This document shows positions 7,785 through 15,763 of a stretch of DNA of 64,000 nt, in pieces. The DNA lies in NCBI RefSeq assembly GCF_025699255.1, contig NZ_JAILWA010000002.1:196948-260947 (forward strand), in the 5' to 3' direction. This DNA is from Nitrosopumilus sp. GTDB lineage: Archaea > Thermoproteota > Nitrososphaeria > Nitrososphaerales > Nitrosopumilaceae. A model generated the notes under the pieces. That model saw nothing but the letters and a program-made list of their open reading frames with translations. It was not told where the DNA came from and did no database searches. Positions within the stretch are counted from its first letter, which is position 1. Each line of letters opens with the position of its first letter. The position numbers were made by a program, and so were the translations under genes.

Positions 7785-8867
7785 ATGCCTGAAATCTGGT
7801 TAAATTATGGAATTACAGACGTAGTTTTGGATATAAAGGCAGAAAACCTTGAACAAAAAATTGATTCTGAAGGCAAAGTTTTGGATGATTCTGCGATCAA
7901 TGAAAAACTCAACACTCTTGATTTGTCAAAACCTATGGAACTAGTAGTATTACATAATTCCAAGTCTATTCTAAAAATTATCTCATCATTGTTTACATTA
8001 TGTGAACAAAAGTCAAAACCATTTCCAAAAATATTAACCGATAAAAAAATCCTGAATTTAGTAAAATCTGGTCTACCTGAAGGAAGTTCAATCAATGAAT
8101 TTGATAGTGTTGGAATGGAAAATTCAAATCTCGTTTTCATGGGAGAAATGGAGTTTAATGGATTGTTTGGTTATGAAACTATTTCTACTCGTCTAGTCAA
8201 AAAATTTGGTCAAGAATCAATGCTTGCAGCATATGCAAAAAGACAGGGAAATCTTCCAACACCTGGACAATATCCTGAAAGTTTGACTGAAGCAAAAAAA
8301 TTCACAGATAATTTTGAAATTCAAGGAATAGAAATTATTGCAAATTCTGAGGGAATTTTAGATTTCACCATAGGTCACCCTTCAGAAACTATGTCCTCAA
8401 CCAAAATTCTTGAATCTAATTCTATCAAGGATGTAGGTGAGCATAAAACAATGGTGATCAGTACTGGAAAAGATGCAAGTAATGACACTCTTGGTAATTC
8501 CTTTTCATCTCTTTGGAACTGTTCAAATGCTATCAAACAAGATGGGCTTGCAATCTTAGTGGCTGAATGTAAAGGTGGATTGGGCTCTGATGCATTACAA
8601 CAATACATTGAAGATAGATTAACTATTGAACAACTAAGAAATCCTACCAAATATCTTAATGGCATGGAGGATCTCTTGTTCCTTTCTGAAATTCAAAAGA
8701 AATTTCAAATTGGTTTGGTTTCAATTTTGCCTGAATTTTATGCCAAGAAACTAAACATGATATCAATGCAGGGAATAAAATATTCTATGGATTATATTCT
8801 AAAAACACAAGGTGCACGTCAGAAAGTTGCAGTTGTAACTGATGGTGCAAGATTGCTATTACGGTAG
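7785..8867 (+). CDS. LarA-like (DUF2088) protein with degenerate active site
   Basis: About 360 aa with the two-domain layout of lactate racemase LarA. It opens with a YG...DIKAENL segment (near residue 11) and a divergent counterpart of the SDxTR loop (VVLHNSKSI, 57-65). The GEMEFNGLFGYETIS segment (123-137) occupies the place of the LarA pH-x-x-GYSGG-x-K block, and the ISTGKDASND...AILVAECKGGLG block (228-270) matches LarA's C-terminal domain. The catalytic His and the Lys that carries the NPN cofactor appear replaced, and the GTHRP segment is missing. It may be a non-racemase relative or use the cofactor differently. The cofactor genes larB, larC and larE lie 42-45 kb downstream. ATG at 7785 is preferred; a GTG at 7776 is also in frame. 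The 3' end overlaps the convergent protease gene by nine bases. Confidence 0.65.
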   Translation: MPEIWLNYGITDVVLDIKAENLEQKIDSEGKVLDDSAINEKLNTLDLSKPMELVVLHNSKSILKIISSLFTLCEQKSKPFPKILTDKKILNLVKSGLPEGSSINEFDSVGMENSNLVFMGEMEFNGLFGYETISTRLVKKFGQESMLAAYAKRQGNLPTPGQYPESLTEAKKFTDNFEIQGIEIIANSEGILDFTIGHPSETMSSTKILESNSIKDVGEHKTMVISTGKDASNDTLGNSFSSLWNCSNAIKQDGLAILVAECKGGLGSDALQQYIEDRLTIEQLRNPTKYLNGMEDLLFLSEIQKKFQIGLVSILPEFYAKKLNMISMQGIKYSMDYILKTQGARQKVAVVTDGARLLLR

Positions 8868-9968
8868 AAAAGCTGGCAAAAAATCTGATGGTAGCGGTGC
8901 ACACAAAACTGCTAAAACTATAATTCCAATATATGCAAGTTTTCTATTTCTTGAAAGTGGTGATACATCATCTAATGGGGATGCACTAGGATTTCTTGAA
9001 CTCATTACAAGAATCAAAATTGCCATTAACCAATAATTCAACAAAACAAGTATTCCTATACTTCCAAAAGTTGCATATCTGTGAAGTTTTACTCCTAACA
9101 ATGTTCTTGCCATATGTCCACCATCTAACTGCCAAGCTGGTAACAAATTCAAAAATGTAATTAGAAATCCTATCCATGCCGCAAACATTACGGGAGTCAA
9201 GATCACTTCATGTCCTGCTCCTCCTTTTCCAAATAATGCCAAACTAGCAGTCATCAGTAGTGGTTCTCCTTGATTCCATTCAATTAATTTTGATTCTTCA
9301 AAGAATCCTGCAGCAATTTCTGGATCTAATACTGGTGCTGTATATGCCCCATAAATTGAAACAATTACCGCAATTACTAGTCCTGCAATGGGACCCGCAA
9401 TTGCAACATCAAACAAAATCTCACGATTTATGGTTAATCCTCTTGATTGAATGAATGCACCAAATGTTGGAATGCCAATAACTGGAAGACCGGGAATAAA
9501 GTATGGCCAAGTTGTTTTTAATCCATGGGCTTTTGCTGCAACAATGTGGCCAAGTTCATGAATTCCTAAAATCCCCAAAAGCGACAATGTATAGACCGCT
9601 GCCATTTCTAGAGGATCTCCAATCTCTACAATCGAATTTGTTCCAGATGTTCTGTAGTATCCATCAATCATAACAAATCCTATTACAATTGCAAACAATA
9701 TTCTTGGAGTCCAAGCAGTACTCATCCATCTTCTCTGTTTTTTCGGAGAAAATTTTTGAATGATAACATATAGTCCACCATCTTCCATTTTTTCTAATTT
9801 GCAAACATAACTCATGTTTTCTAATCTCCTTGCTAATCCTTCAAACTTTGATTTGAAATCCGTATCTTGTATCTGAAACTCTAATGAAAATTCAGTTTTG
9901 GTAAAGTCACTAACTTGAAAAATTGAATTTACTAACGAAATAATCTCTTCTTGTGAGGGGTCTTCCAC
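8859..9968 (-). CDS. Site-2-protease-family (M50) intramembrane metalloprotease
   Basis: A 369-aa polytopic protein. The zinc site is HELGH (residues 137-141) and the third ligand is in LLPAWQLDGGH (LDGG near 281-284), the S2P family signature. About 85 soluble N-terminal residues, predicted cytosolic, precede the first helix. Such proteases cut transmembrane segments of regulators or signal remnants; the substrate here is unknown. GTG start, with a TATA-like box (TTTAATGG) about 25 bases upstream. Divergent from the RimI-like gene. Confidence 0.9.
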   Translation of the reverse strand: MEDPSQEEIISLVNSIFQVSDFTKTEFSLEFQIQDTDFKSKFEGLARRLENMSYVCKLEKMEDGGLYVIIQKFSPKKQRRWMSTAWTPRILFAIVIGFVMIDGYYRTSGTNSIVEIGDPLEMAAVYTLSLLGILGIHELGHIVAAKAHGLKTTWPYFIPGLPVIGIPTFGAFIQSRGLTINREILFDVAIAGPIAGLVIAVIVSIYGAYTAPVLDPEIAAGFFEESKLIEWNQGEPLLMTASLALFGKGGAGHEVILTPVMFAAWIGFLITFLNLLPAWQLDGGHMARTLLGVKLHRYATFGSIGILVLLNYWLMAILILVMSSRNPSASPLDDVSPLSRNRKLAYIGIIVLAVLCAPLPSDFLPAFLP

Positions 9969-10041
9969 ACTTTATGACCAGATTTTTCCATTAAATGGTC
10001 TTTTGGTTTAAAATTAAATATTGATAAAAATATCTAATATC

Positions 10042-10539
10042 ATGCAAGTAATCCTACGTCAATTAGGAGATTGTAATATTCGAAGAGCAGAGCCAAGCGA
10101 TCTAATTTCAGTAATGGAAATTAATCTAAAAACTCTACCTGAACATTATTCTGATTATTTCTATGAAAGCTTACTTGCAGAACTTCCAGAAGCTTTCATT
10201 GTTGCAGAAATTGGTGGCAAACATGTAGGATATATTATGTGTAAAACTGAATTTGGATTTTCAAATTTTAAGAAACTAGGGTTTGTAAAAAAAGGACATG
10301 TTGTGTCTATTGCCGTACTTGAGGAGCACCGAAAAAAAGGCATTGGAAATGCACTTGTTGAAGAATCTGTAAATGGTGTAAAATTAAGAAAATGCGATGA
10401 GTTCTATCTGGAGGTTAGATGTAGTAATACTGAAGCTGTAAGATTGTACGAAAAACTAGGATTCGTTATCAGACAACAACTAAATGCTTACTATCGAGAT
10501 GGTGAAGATGCATATCTCATGGCAATCGAATTAAATTAG
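10042..10539 (+). CDS. GNAT acetyltransferase, RimI-like (N-terminal protein acetylation)
   Basis: About 165 aa with the full GNAT fold. The acetyl-CoA loop lies in VSIAVLEEHRKKGIGNALV (R/Q-x-x-G-x-G/A form), and the RimI/Ard1 C-terminal signature is LEVRCSNTEAVRLYEKLGFVI. Archaeal members acetylate protein N-termini. An in-frame TTG at 10021 is possible, but the TATA box near 10008-10018 places transcription start at about 10042, so the ATG there is preferred as a leaderless start. Confidence 0.88.
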   Translation: MQVILRQLGDCNIRRAEPSDLISVMEINLKTLPEHYSDYFYESLLAELPEAFIVAEIGGKHVGYIMCKTEFGFSNFKKLGFVKKGHVVSIAVLEEHRKKGIGNALVEESVNGVKLRKCDEFYLEVRCSNTEAVRLYEKLGFVIRQQLNAYYRDGEDAYLMAIELN

Positions 10540-10576
10540 TTCAAACCAATAAATAACTCACAAAAAATTCTTCGCC

Positions 10577-10792
10577 ATGGATAAGAGAAAAGGAATGGGC
10601 ATTACCATTTTTATTTTATGTATTGGCGGCTTTTTTCTCTATGCATATTTGTTAATGTTGTCTGAATGGAGTCCTATTGTATTACAATTATCTGTACTAA
10701 TGATTGCAGGTGGAATTTTAGGTGTTATAGCATGGATTGGATATGTTATGGCAACAACAAAACCTTCTCCAGCTTCGATTACTGACGATTAA
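10577..10792 (+). CDS. Small two-helix membrane protein, function unknown
   Basis: A 71-aa protein with two predicted transmembrane helices (about residues 6-26 and 33-56), a basic N-terminus (MDKRKGMG) and a polar C-terminal tail ending TDD. No family was recognised. It starts 37 bases after the RimI-like gene with its own ATG, and ends just before the convergent trm5 gene. Size and layout match the many small membrane proteins of thaumarchaeal genomes. The call rests on an intact frame, a clean start and hydrophobicity. Confidence 0.7.
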   Translation: MDKRKGMGITIFILCIGGFFLYAYLLMLSEWSPIVLQLSVLMIAGGILGVIAWIGYVMATTKPSPASITDD

Positions 10793-10794
10793 TT

Positions 10795-11631
10795 TTATTT
10801 AGAAATTTTTACATCAACAACTGTTTGATAGTATCTTGGACCAACAGCTCTGACAATTTTGGAATCTAAAATCTCTGATTTTACTGGTGTAACATTCAAG
10901 TAATGCTGTTCTGAAAGTTTGCCTGCATCTATTTTCTTATCTGCATGAATATGTGAATAATAATGAATTATGCCCCCATCTTTTGTAGTGTCAATTGCAG
11001 ATTGTAAAAATTCATCAGATCTCTCTGGCAACAACATAAGTGTTCTATCTGACTTGTCTATCAGCTGTTCTTTGATAATTTTTGCTGCATCTCCATTTAT
11101 AGAAATTACATCTCCTGCAAGTTTATTCAATGCAATGTTAGTCTCACACAATTTTGAAGCTATTGGGTTGATATCTAGACTATACACTGTGCATTTTTTC
11201 CTTTTTGCAGCCATTATTGAAAACATCCCTACGCCTGCAAACATGTTGGTTACTATTTCTCCATCTTGAATCAAATTTGCAATTCTTTCTCTTTCTGTTG
11301 ATAGCCTAGGGGAAAAAAATGCATTTTTAACATCTACTCTAAATTTACATCCAAATTCTTTGTATTCAGTCTCAGTATTGTCTTCACCAGCAAGAATTTC
11401 TAGATCTCTTGTTCTAAAATCTCCTTCTACAGCTGATGCCTGATAGAATACACTTCGTACGATTTTTACTTCATCTAACAATGCTTTTCCAATTATTTTC
11501 TTTTTTGATAATAATGAATCTGGAATTCTTACAATGATTATTTCTCCTATTTGATCAAATGCTGAAATCAATTCATCACTTTCTTTCTCTGTAAGCACAT
11601 TCTCTAGTGCTTTTTTCAACATTCGAGTCAA
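10795..11631 (-). CDS. trm5: tRNA (guanine37-N1)-methyltransferase, Trm5/Tyw2 family
   Basis: A 278-aa class I SAM methyltransferase. Motif I is NMFAGVGMFSI, and the adenosine-binding acidic loop follows in VYSLDINPIA. The catalytic-pocket segment MLLPERSDEFL matches the NLP-x-x-x-x-x-FL motif of archaeal Trm5. It makes m1G37 next to the anticodon, preventing frameshifting, and Trm5a types can also methylate the wyosine precursor. Its ATG overlaps the stop of the upstream ABCE1 gene (ATGA), coupling a tRNA-modifying enzyme to the ribosome recycling factor. Confidence 0.85.
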   Translation of the reverse strand: MTRMLKKALENVLTEKESDELISAFDQIGEIIIVRIPDSLLSKKKIIGKALLDEVKIVRSVFYQASAVEGDFRTRDLEILAGEDNTETEYKEFGCKFRVDVKNAFFSPRLSTERERIANLIQDGEIVTNMFAGVGMFSIMAAKRKKCTVYSLDINPIASKLCETNIALNKLAGDVISINGDAAKIIKEQLIDKSDRTLMLLPERSDEFLQSAIDTTKDGGIIHYYSHIHADKKIDAGKLSEQHYLNVTPVKSEILDSKIVRAVGPRYYQTVVDVKISK

Positions 11632-13415
11632 TGCTTGTAGTAGAAATTTCCGGTTGCTTTCTGATCTTTGTCTAGTCTACTTTCTAATTTGTTTACACGT
11701 GGTCTCAAACTTTTTTCGTCTCTTCTAAATGACATATCCAGTGATTTCAAAAATCTATTCATCGCATCTGCTTTTGGTAATGGGGATGTTGCTCTACCTG
11801 CAGAACCTGACTCTCCCTCAAAAATTACCATTGAATCTGACATTAAATCCATTAATTGTAAATCGTGGTCAATAATTATTGCTGATTTTCCAAAAGAGCG
11901 GACAAATTTTTGTAAAAATTTTGCAACTGCAATTCTATCTTCTACATCTAAAAATGCTGATGGTTCATCTAATGCATACAAATCCACTTTTTGTAATAGA
12001 CAAGAGGCAACTGCCACTTTTTGCAATTCTCCACCTGATAGATTTTTGATAGATTTGTTATAGAGTTTTTTAATTTTTAACGGATCAAGTATTTGCTCTT
12101 CTTCCATACTTCCTTCTACTGGATCTCCATTTGCTTTATCTAGAATCGAAATTACTTCCACATCAAGATCATTTTGAAGATATTGTGGTTTGTATGCAAT
12201 TTTTATTTTTTTATCAACACTTCCAACATCTGGTTTTTCAACACCTGCTATCATTTTCATCATTGTTGTTTTACCTAATGCATTAGCACCCATAATGCCT
12301 AGAATTTCTCCTTTTCTGACTTTCCCAGGCTCAATTTCTACTGAAAATGTAGGATATTTTTTTACTAATTTGGGATATGAAACAATTTCACTTCCTTCTT
12401 GGAAGATGTCTGTAGTAGTTGATGATACATCAAAAGAAAATTTCTTATCTCGAAATCTTACGTTCTCATTTGGTAAATATCCATCTAGAAAAACATTGAT
12501 TCCTACTTTGGTAGATAAAATATTTGAAACAATGCCGTATGCAGTAGGTTCTCCATATAAAACTTCGATATAATCACTTAGAAAATCTAACAACGTTAAA
12601 TCGTGTTCTACAACCATTACACTTTTTCCAATTTTTGCTAAATTTTGAATTACTCTTGCAACCCCTGTTCTTTGAAAAACATCATTGTATGATGATGGTT
12701 CATCAAAAAAGTAAAACTCTGTATCTTTTGATGCTGCTGCTGCTACTGCAATTCTTTGTAATTCTCCACCGCTTAATTCCTTCAAACTTTGCTCCATAGA
12801 GTTTTCTAATCCTAATTCTTTGATCAACTCTCTTGATACTCCGCGTTCATCATATTTGTCAAGAAGTTCTTTTCCTGTTCCATCAAATGCTTCTGCAATG
12901 TGATGTACTTGTTGTGGTTTTATTGAAGCGCGGATTTGCTTTTGTTCAATTTTTTCAAAATGTTGTTTGAGTTCTGTTCCACTATAATGTTTTAAGATCT
13001 CATCCCATTCTGGAGGATTTTCATATCGTCCTAAATTTGGTTTAAGATTTCCTGATAGAATATTGACTACCGTACTTTTTCCCATTCCATTTCTGCCTAA
13101 TAGTCCTACAACTTCTCCTTTCTTTGGAGTAGGTAATTTGTAAAGTCTAAAGGAATTCATCCCATACTGGTGAATTTTATCTGTAGCTAATTCACTTGCA
13201 AGATTCACAATTGTGATTGCATCAAAGGGGCATACTTTGACACAAATTCCACACCCATTACAGACATCCTCGTCTATCTGGGCTTTTTTTGACTCTTCAT
13301 TTATGGTGACACATTCTGCACCTGATTTGTTAACAGGACAATATTTTATACATTCTAGACCACATTTTTGAGGCTGACATAGATCTTGATCTAATACGGC
13401 TACTCTGTGAGTCAT
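11628..13415 (-). CDS. ABCE1/Rli1 ribosome recycling ATPase
   Basis: A 595-aa protein with the complete ABCE1 architecture. Two Cys-rich ferredoxin-like Fe-S clusters lie in residues 1-75 (including CNGCGICVKVCPF). Two ABC ATPase domains follow, with Walker A GRNGMGKST and GANALGKTT, signature motifs LSGGELQR and LSGGELQK, and Asp-Glu Walker B sites (FFDEPSS, ALDEPSA). It splits post-termination ribosomes. A TATA box (GGTATAAAGC, about 13438-13446) is about 27 bases before the ATG, so the mRNA is probably leaderless. It is cotranscribed with trm5. Confidence 0.97.
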   Translation of the reverse strand: MTHRVAVLDQDLCQPQKCGLECIKYCPVNKSGAECVTINEESKKAQIDEDVCNGCGICVKVCPFDAITIVNLASELATDKIHQYGMNSFRLYKLPTPKKGEVVGLLGRNGMGKSTVVNILSGNLKPNLGRYENPPEWDEILKHYSGTELKQHFEKIEQKQIRASIKPQQVHHIAEAFDGTGKELLDKYDERGVSRELIKELGLENSMEQSLKELSGGELQRIAVAAAASKDTEFYFFDEPSSYNDVFQRTGVARVIQNLAKIGKSVMVVEHDLTLLDFLSDYIEVLYGEPTAYGIVSNILSTKVGINVFLDGYLPNENVRFRDKKFSFDVSSTTTDIFQEGSEIVSYPKLVKKYPTFSVEIEPGKVRKGEILGIMGANALGKTTMMKMIAGVEKPDVGSVDKKIKIAYKPQYLQNDLDVEVISILDKANGDPVEGSMEEEQILDPLKIKKLYNKSIKNLSGGELQKVAVASCLLQKVDLYALDEPSAFLDVEDRIAVAKFLQKFVRSFGKSAIIIDHDLQLMDLMSDSMVIFEGESGSAGRATSPLPKADAMNRFLKSLDMSFRRDEKSLRPRVNKLESRLDKDQKATGNFYYKH

Positions 13416-13510
13416 GTTCTAATCGAGTATTTTCTTTGCTTTATACCTATTTTGAGCATTTTCAAAACCTGCGTTACGTTAATAGATGAGAATTTGGCTT
13501 GAAATTTCAA

Positions 13511-13623
13511 GCCGGCCATAGCGTTAGGGTGCGACCCAATCCCTTTCCGAACTTGGAAGTCAAACCTGACGTCGCTGTTGTGCTACTAAGATGCGAGAGC
13601 TCTTGGGAAGCAACGGTGCTGGC
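13511..13623 (+). rRNA. rrf: 5S ribosomal RNA
   Basis: About 113 bases with terminal helix GCCGGC/GCTGGC. The universal 5S loop segment CCGAACTTGGAAGTCAAACC lies at 13547-13566, and the E-loop side reads GATGCGAGAGCTCTTGGGAAGC. It stands alone, unlinked to 16S/23S in this window, between the divergent ABCE1 promoter and a zinc-finger microgene. A TATA-like GTTAATAG is about 28 bases upstream. The exact ends are approximate by a few bases. Confidence 0.93.
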
Positions 13624-13670
13624 ATTTTCTAATTTACAATCTATTAATATCGAGTTTTTCAAAATCTTTC

Positions 13671-13799
13671 ATGCCAAATTGTTCTGTTTGTGGAGAAATT
13701 TGTGATAACGACATTAGATTGATGAATCACATGATGGAAAAGCATGGTTGGAGAAATCCAAATGTTGGAAAACCAGACAGAAACAGTAGAGGGTACTAA
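13671..13799 (+). CDS. 42-aa C2H2-type zinc-finger microprotein
   Basis: An ATG frame of 42 codons beginning MPNCSVCGEICDNDIRLMNH. Cys4 and Cys7, then His20 and His25 (NHMMEKHGW), give a C-x2-C-x12-H-x4-H arrangement resembling a single C2H2 finger, with an extra Cys11. The tail is polar and basic. It lies directly downstream of 5S rRNA and overlaps the convergent pepA end by four bases. An AT-rich stretch (CTATTAATAT) about 25 bases upstream could be its TATA box. Nucleic-acid binding or protein contact is plausible but unproven. Confidence 0.7.
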   Translation: MPNCSVCGEICDNDIRLMNHMMEKHGWRNPNVGKPDRNSRGY

Positions 13800-15274
13800 C
13801 TTTTCAAATTTTGTAAGTAATCTAAAATCAATCTGACGCCAAATCCTGTAGCTCCTTTTGGATTGTATGATTTTTCTTTTGTAGCCTGTTGTGTCCATGC
13901 AACACCTGCAATGTCAATATGTATCCATGGTGTTTTTTCTATTGCATTTTTCAAAAATGCAGCTGCTGTTATGGTTCCTGCTGCTCTTCCAATACCAACA
14001 TTTTTCATATCTGCAACATCTGATTTTATCATGTCCATGTAGTCTTGATTTAATGGCAACTCCCACACTTCTTCTGTTGTATTCTTTGAAGATTCTTTGA
14101 TTTTCTTTTTTAATTTTTCATCATTGGATACAATTGCTGCAACGTTAGTACCAAGAGCTACAATACATGCACCTGTCAGTGTTGCAAAATCAATTATTGC
14201 CTTTGGCGAATAATGTTTTTCTCCATACGATAATGCATCAGCTAAAATCAATCTGCCTTCTGCATCTGTATTTAGAATTTCTGCTGTTTTACCACTGTAT
14301 AGTTTAATGATGTCTCCTGGTCTATATGATTCTCCTCCTGGCATATTCTCAACTGAGGGTACAATTCCTACAACATTAATTGGTAGTTTTAATTCTGATA
14401 CGGCTTTCATAATTCCCAATACTGTACATCCACCACATTTGTCAAATTTCATTTCATCCATTGAAGCTCCCGGTTTTAGTGAAATGCCTCCTGTGTCAAA
14501 TGTTACTGCCTTTCCTACTAACACAATTGGTTTTTCATTTTTTGGTCCACGACTGTGTTCTAAAATGATTAGTCTTGGTTGATTCTTACTTCCTTGACCA
14601 ACTGCTGAAATTCCACCAAAACCTTTTTTCTTTAATTCTGGTTCTGAAACTATTTTACATTTCATTTTATTTTTCTTTGACATGCTTTTTGCAAAGTTTG
14701 CCAGTGTTGTAGGAGTACATTCGTTTGGAGGTAAATTGGCAATACTTTTTGTATATATTGCACCATCTGTAACAATCTCGGAAGTTTTTACAGCTTTTGA
14801 AATTTTATTTGATTTTGAAACAATAATTGTAAGATTGGGCGATGCATCTACTTTTTCACTCTTGAATTTTTCAAATTTGTAAAGAGACATTTTGGTCCCT
14901 TCAATTATCTGAGAAACTGCTGAAACTGGTTCTGATACAAAACTTGGAGGTGATATAATTGAAAATTCAGCTAATTTCAATTCTCTGGCTTTCTGAGCAA
15001 TTTTTCCTGAGACAAATCTTATGGTATCTTTAGTAAGATTCTCTTTTTTTCCTAGACCTGCAAGTAGAATTCTCTGTATAGGTTTTTTTCCAGGGATTGG
15101 AATAATGCTTAGTTTGCCTAGTTTCCCTTCCATGTCTTTAAGAGACTGATTAATCGCTGATGTTGTTTTAGTATCAAATTTTGGCAATCCCATGGGTTTG
15201 TTAGTATTTTCTAACACAAATCCACACAGAAGATTAGTTTTCTTTTTCGCAGAACTTTCAACCTTAATCTTCAT
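13796..15274 (-). CDS. pepA: Leucyl aminopeptidase (M17 family)
   Basis: A 492-aa cytosolic aminopeptidase. The M17 signature NTDAEGRL (in EILNTDAEGRLILADAL) and the metal-binding VGKAVTFDTGGISLKPG block with its following Asp/Lys are intact, and an N-terminal macro-like domain precedes them. It releases N-terminal residues from peptides using two metal ions, and also acts on Cys-Gly. ATG start, 23 bases after the DCC-family gene on the same strand, so the two probably form an operon. Confidence 0.95.
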   Translation of the reverse strand: MKIKVESSAKKKTNLLCGFVLENTNKPMGLPKFDTKTTSAINQSLKDMEGKLGKLSIIPIPGKKPIQRILLAGLGKKENLTKDTIRFVSGKIAQKARELKLAEFSIISPPSFVSEPVSAVSQIIEGTKMSLYKFEKFKSEKVDASPNLTIIVSKSNKISKAVKTSEIVTDGAIYTKSIANLPPNECTPTTLANFAKSMSKKNKMKCKIVSEPELKKKGFGGISAVGQGSKNQPRLIILEHSRGPKNEKPIVLVGKAVTFDTGGISLKPGASMDEMKFDKCGGCTVLGIMKAVSELKLPINVVGIVPSVENMPGGESYRPGDIIKLYSGKTAEILNTDAEGRLILADALSYGEKHYSPKAIIDFATLTGACIVALGTNVAAIVSNDEKLKKKIKESSKNTTEEVWELPLNQDYMDMIKSDVADMKNVGIGRAAGTITAAAFLKNAIEKTPWIHIDIAGVAWTQQATKEKSYNPKGATGFGVRLILDYLQNLKS

Positions 15275-15297
15275 ATGGATTCTCTTTTTTCAAAGTA

Positions 15298-15687
15298 TTA
15301 TTTAGATTTACTTAGTTCTATCGTCTTACTATTTGTAATCAAACTAGTTGATCTTACAAAAACTGCTTTTATTGTTTTACAATCTTGATTGCATTCTTCA
15401 TCAAATCTAATTTTTGATTTATTGTTTGTACTCTTTACTAAAATTGCTTTAAACAATGGTATTAGAGCAGCTCTTCCCCCATATGCTCTGTTTTTAGTAA
15501 TGAACCAAAACATCTGCAATGCTGAATCATCTAAAATATCATCTCGAATTTTTTTACCTTGTTCTGAATAATGTCCAATTATTTTCAATTTTCCTCTAGA
15601 AAAAAAATTCATTATTTTTGCAAATTTTATACACAGATAACATTGATTATCAAACAAAACAATTGGATTATCTTCTTTGATTTCCAT
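15298..15687 (-). CDS. DCC-family (DUF393) thiol-disulfide oxidoreductase-like protein
   Basis: A 129-aa protein beginning with the family motif IVLFDNQCYLCIKFAKIM (D-x-x-C-x-x-C near residues 13-18), a thioredoxin-like CxxC placed after the first strand. The family is named for the DxxCxxC signature; substrates are unknown. Central residues (WFITKNRAYGGRAALIPLFKAI) match the family's second conserved part. It is upstream of pepA on the same strand and divergent from the transketolase operon. Confidence 0.8.
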   Translation of the reverse strand: MEIKEDNPIVLFDNQCYLCIKFAKIMNFFSRGKLKIIGHYSEQGKKIRDDILDDSALQMFWFITKNRAYGGRAALIPLFKAILVKSTNNKSKIRFDEECNQDCKTIKAVFVRSTSLITNSKTIELSKSK

Positions 15688-15763
15688 AATTATGGATAGT
15701 AGCGATCAAATTAAAATTTTACAGAAGTAGATTTTTATTCAATTTCCAAAAGAATACGATCGA

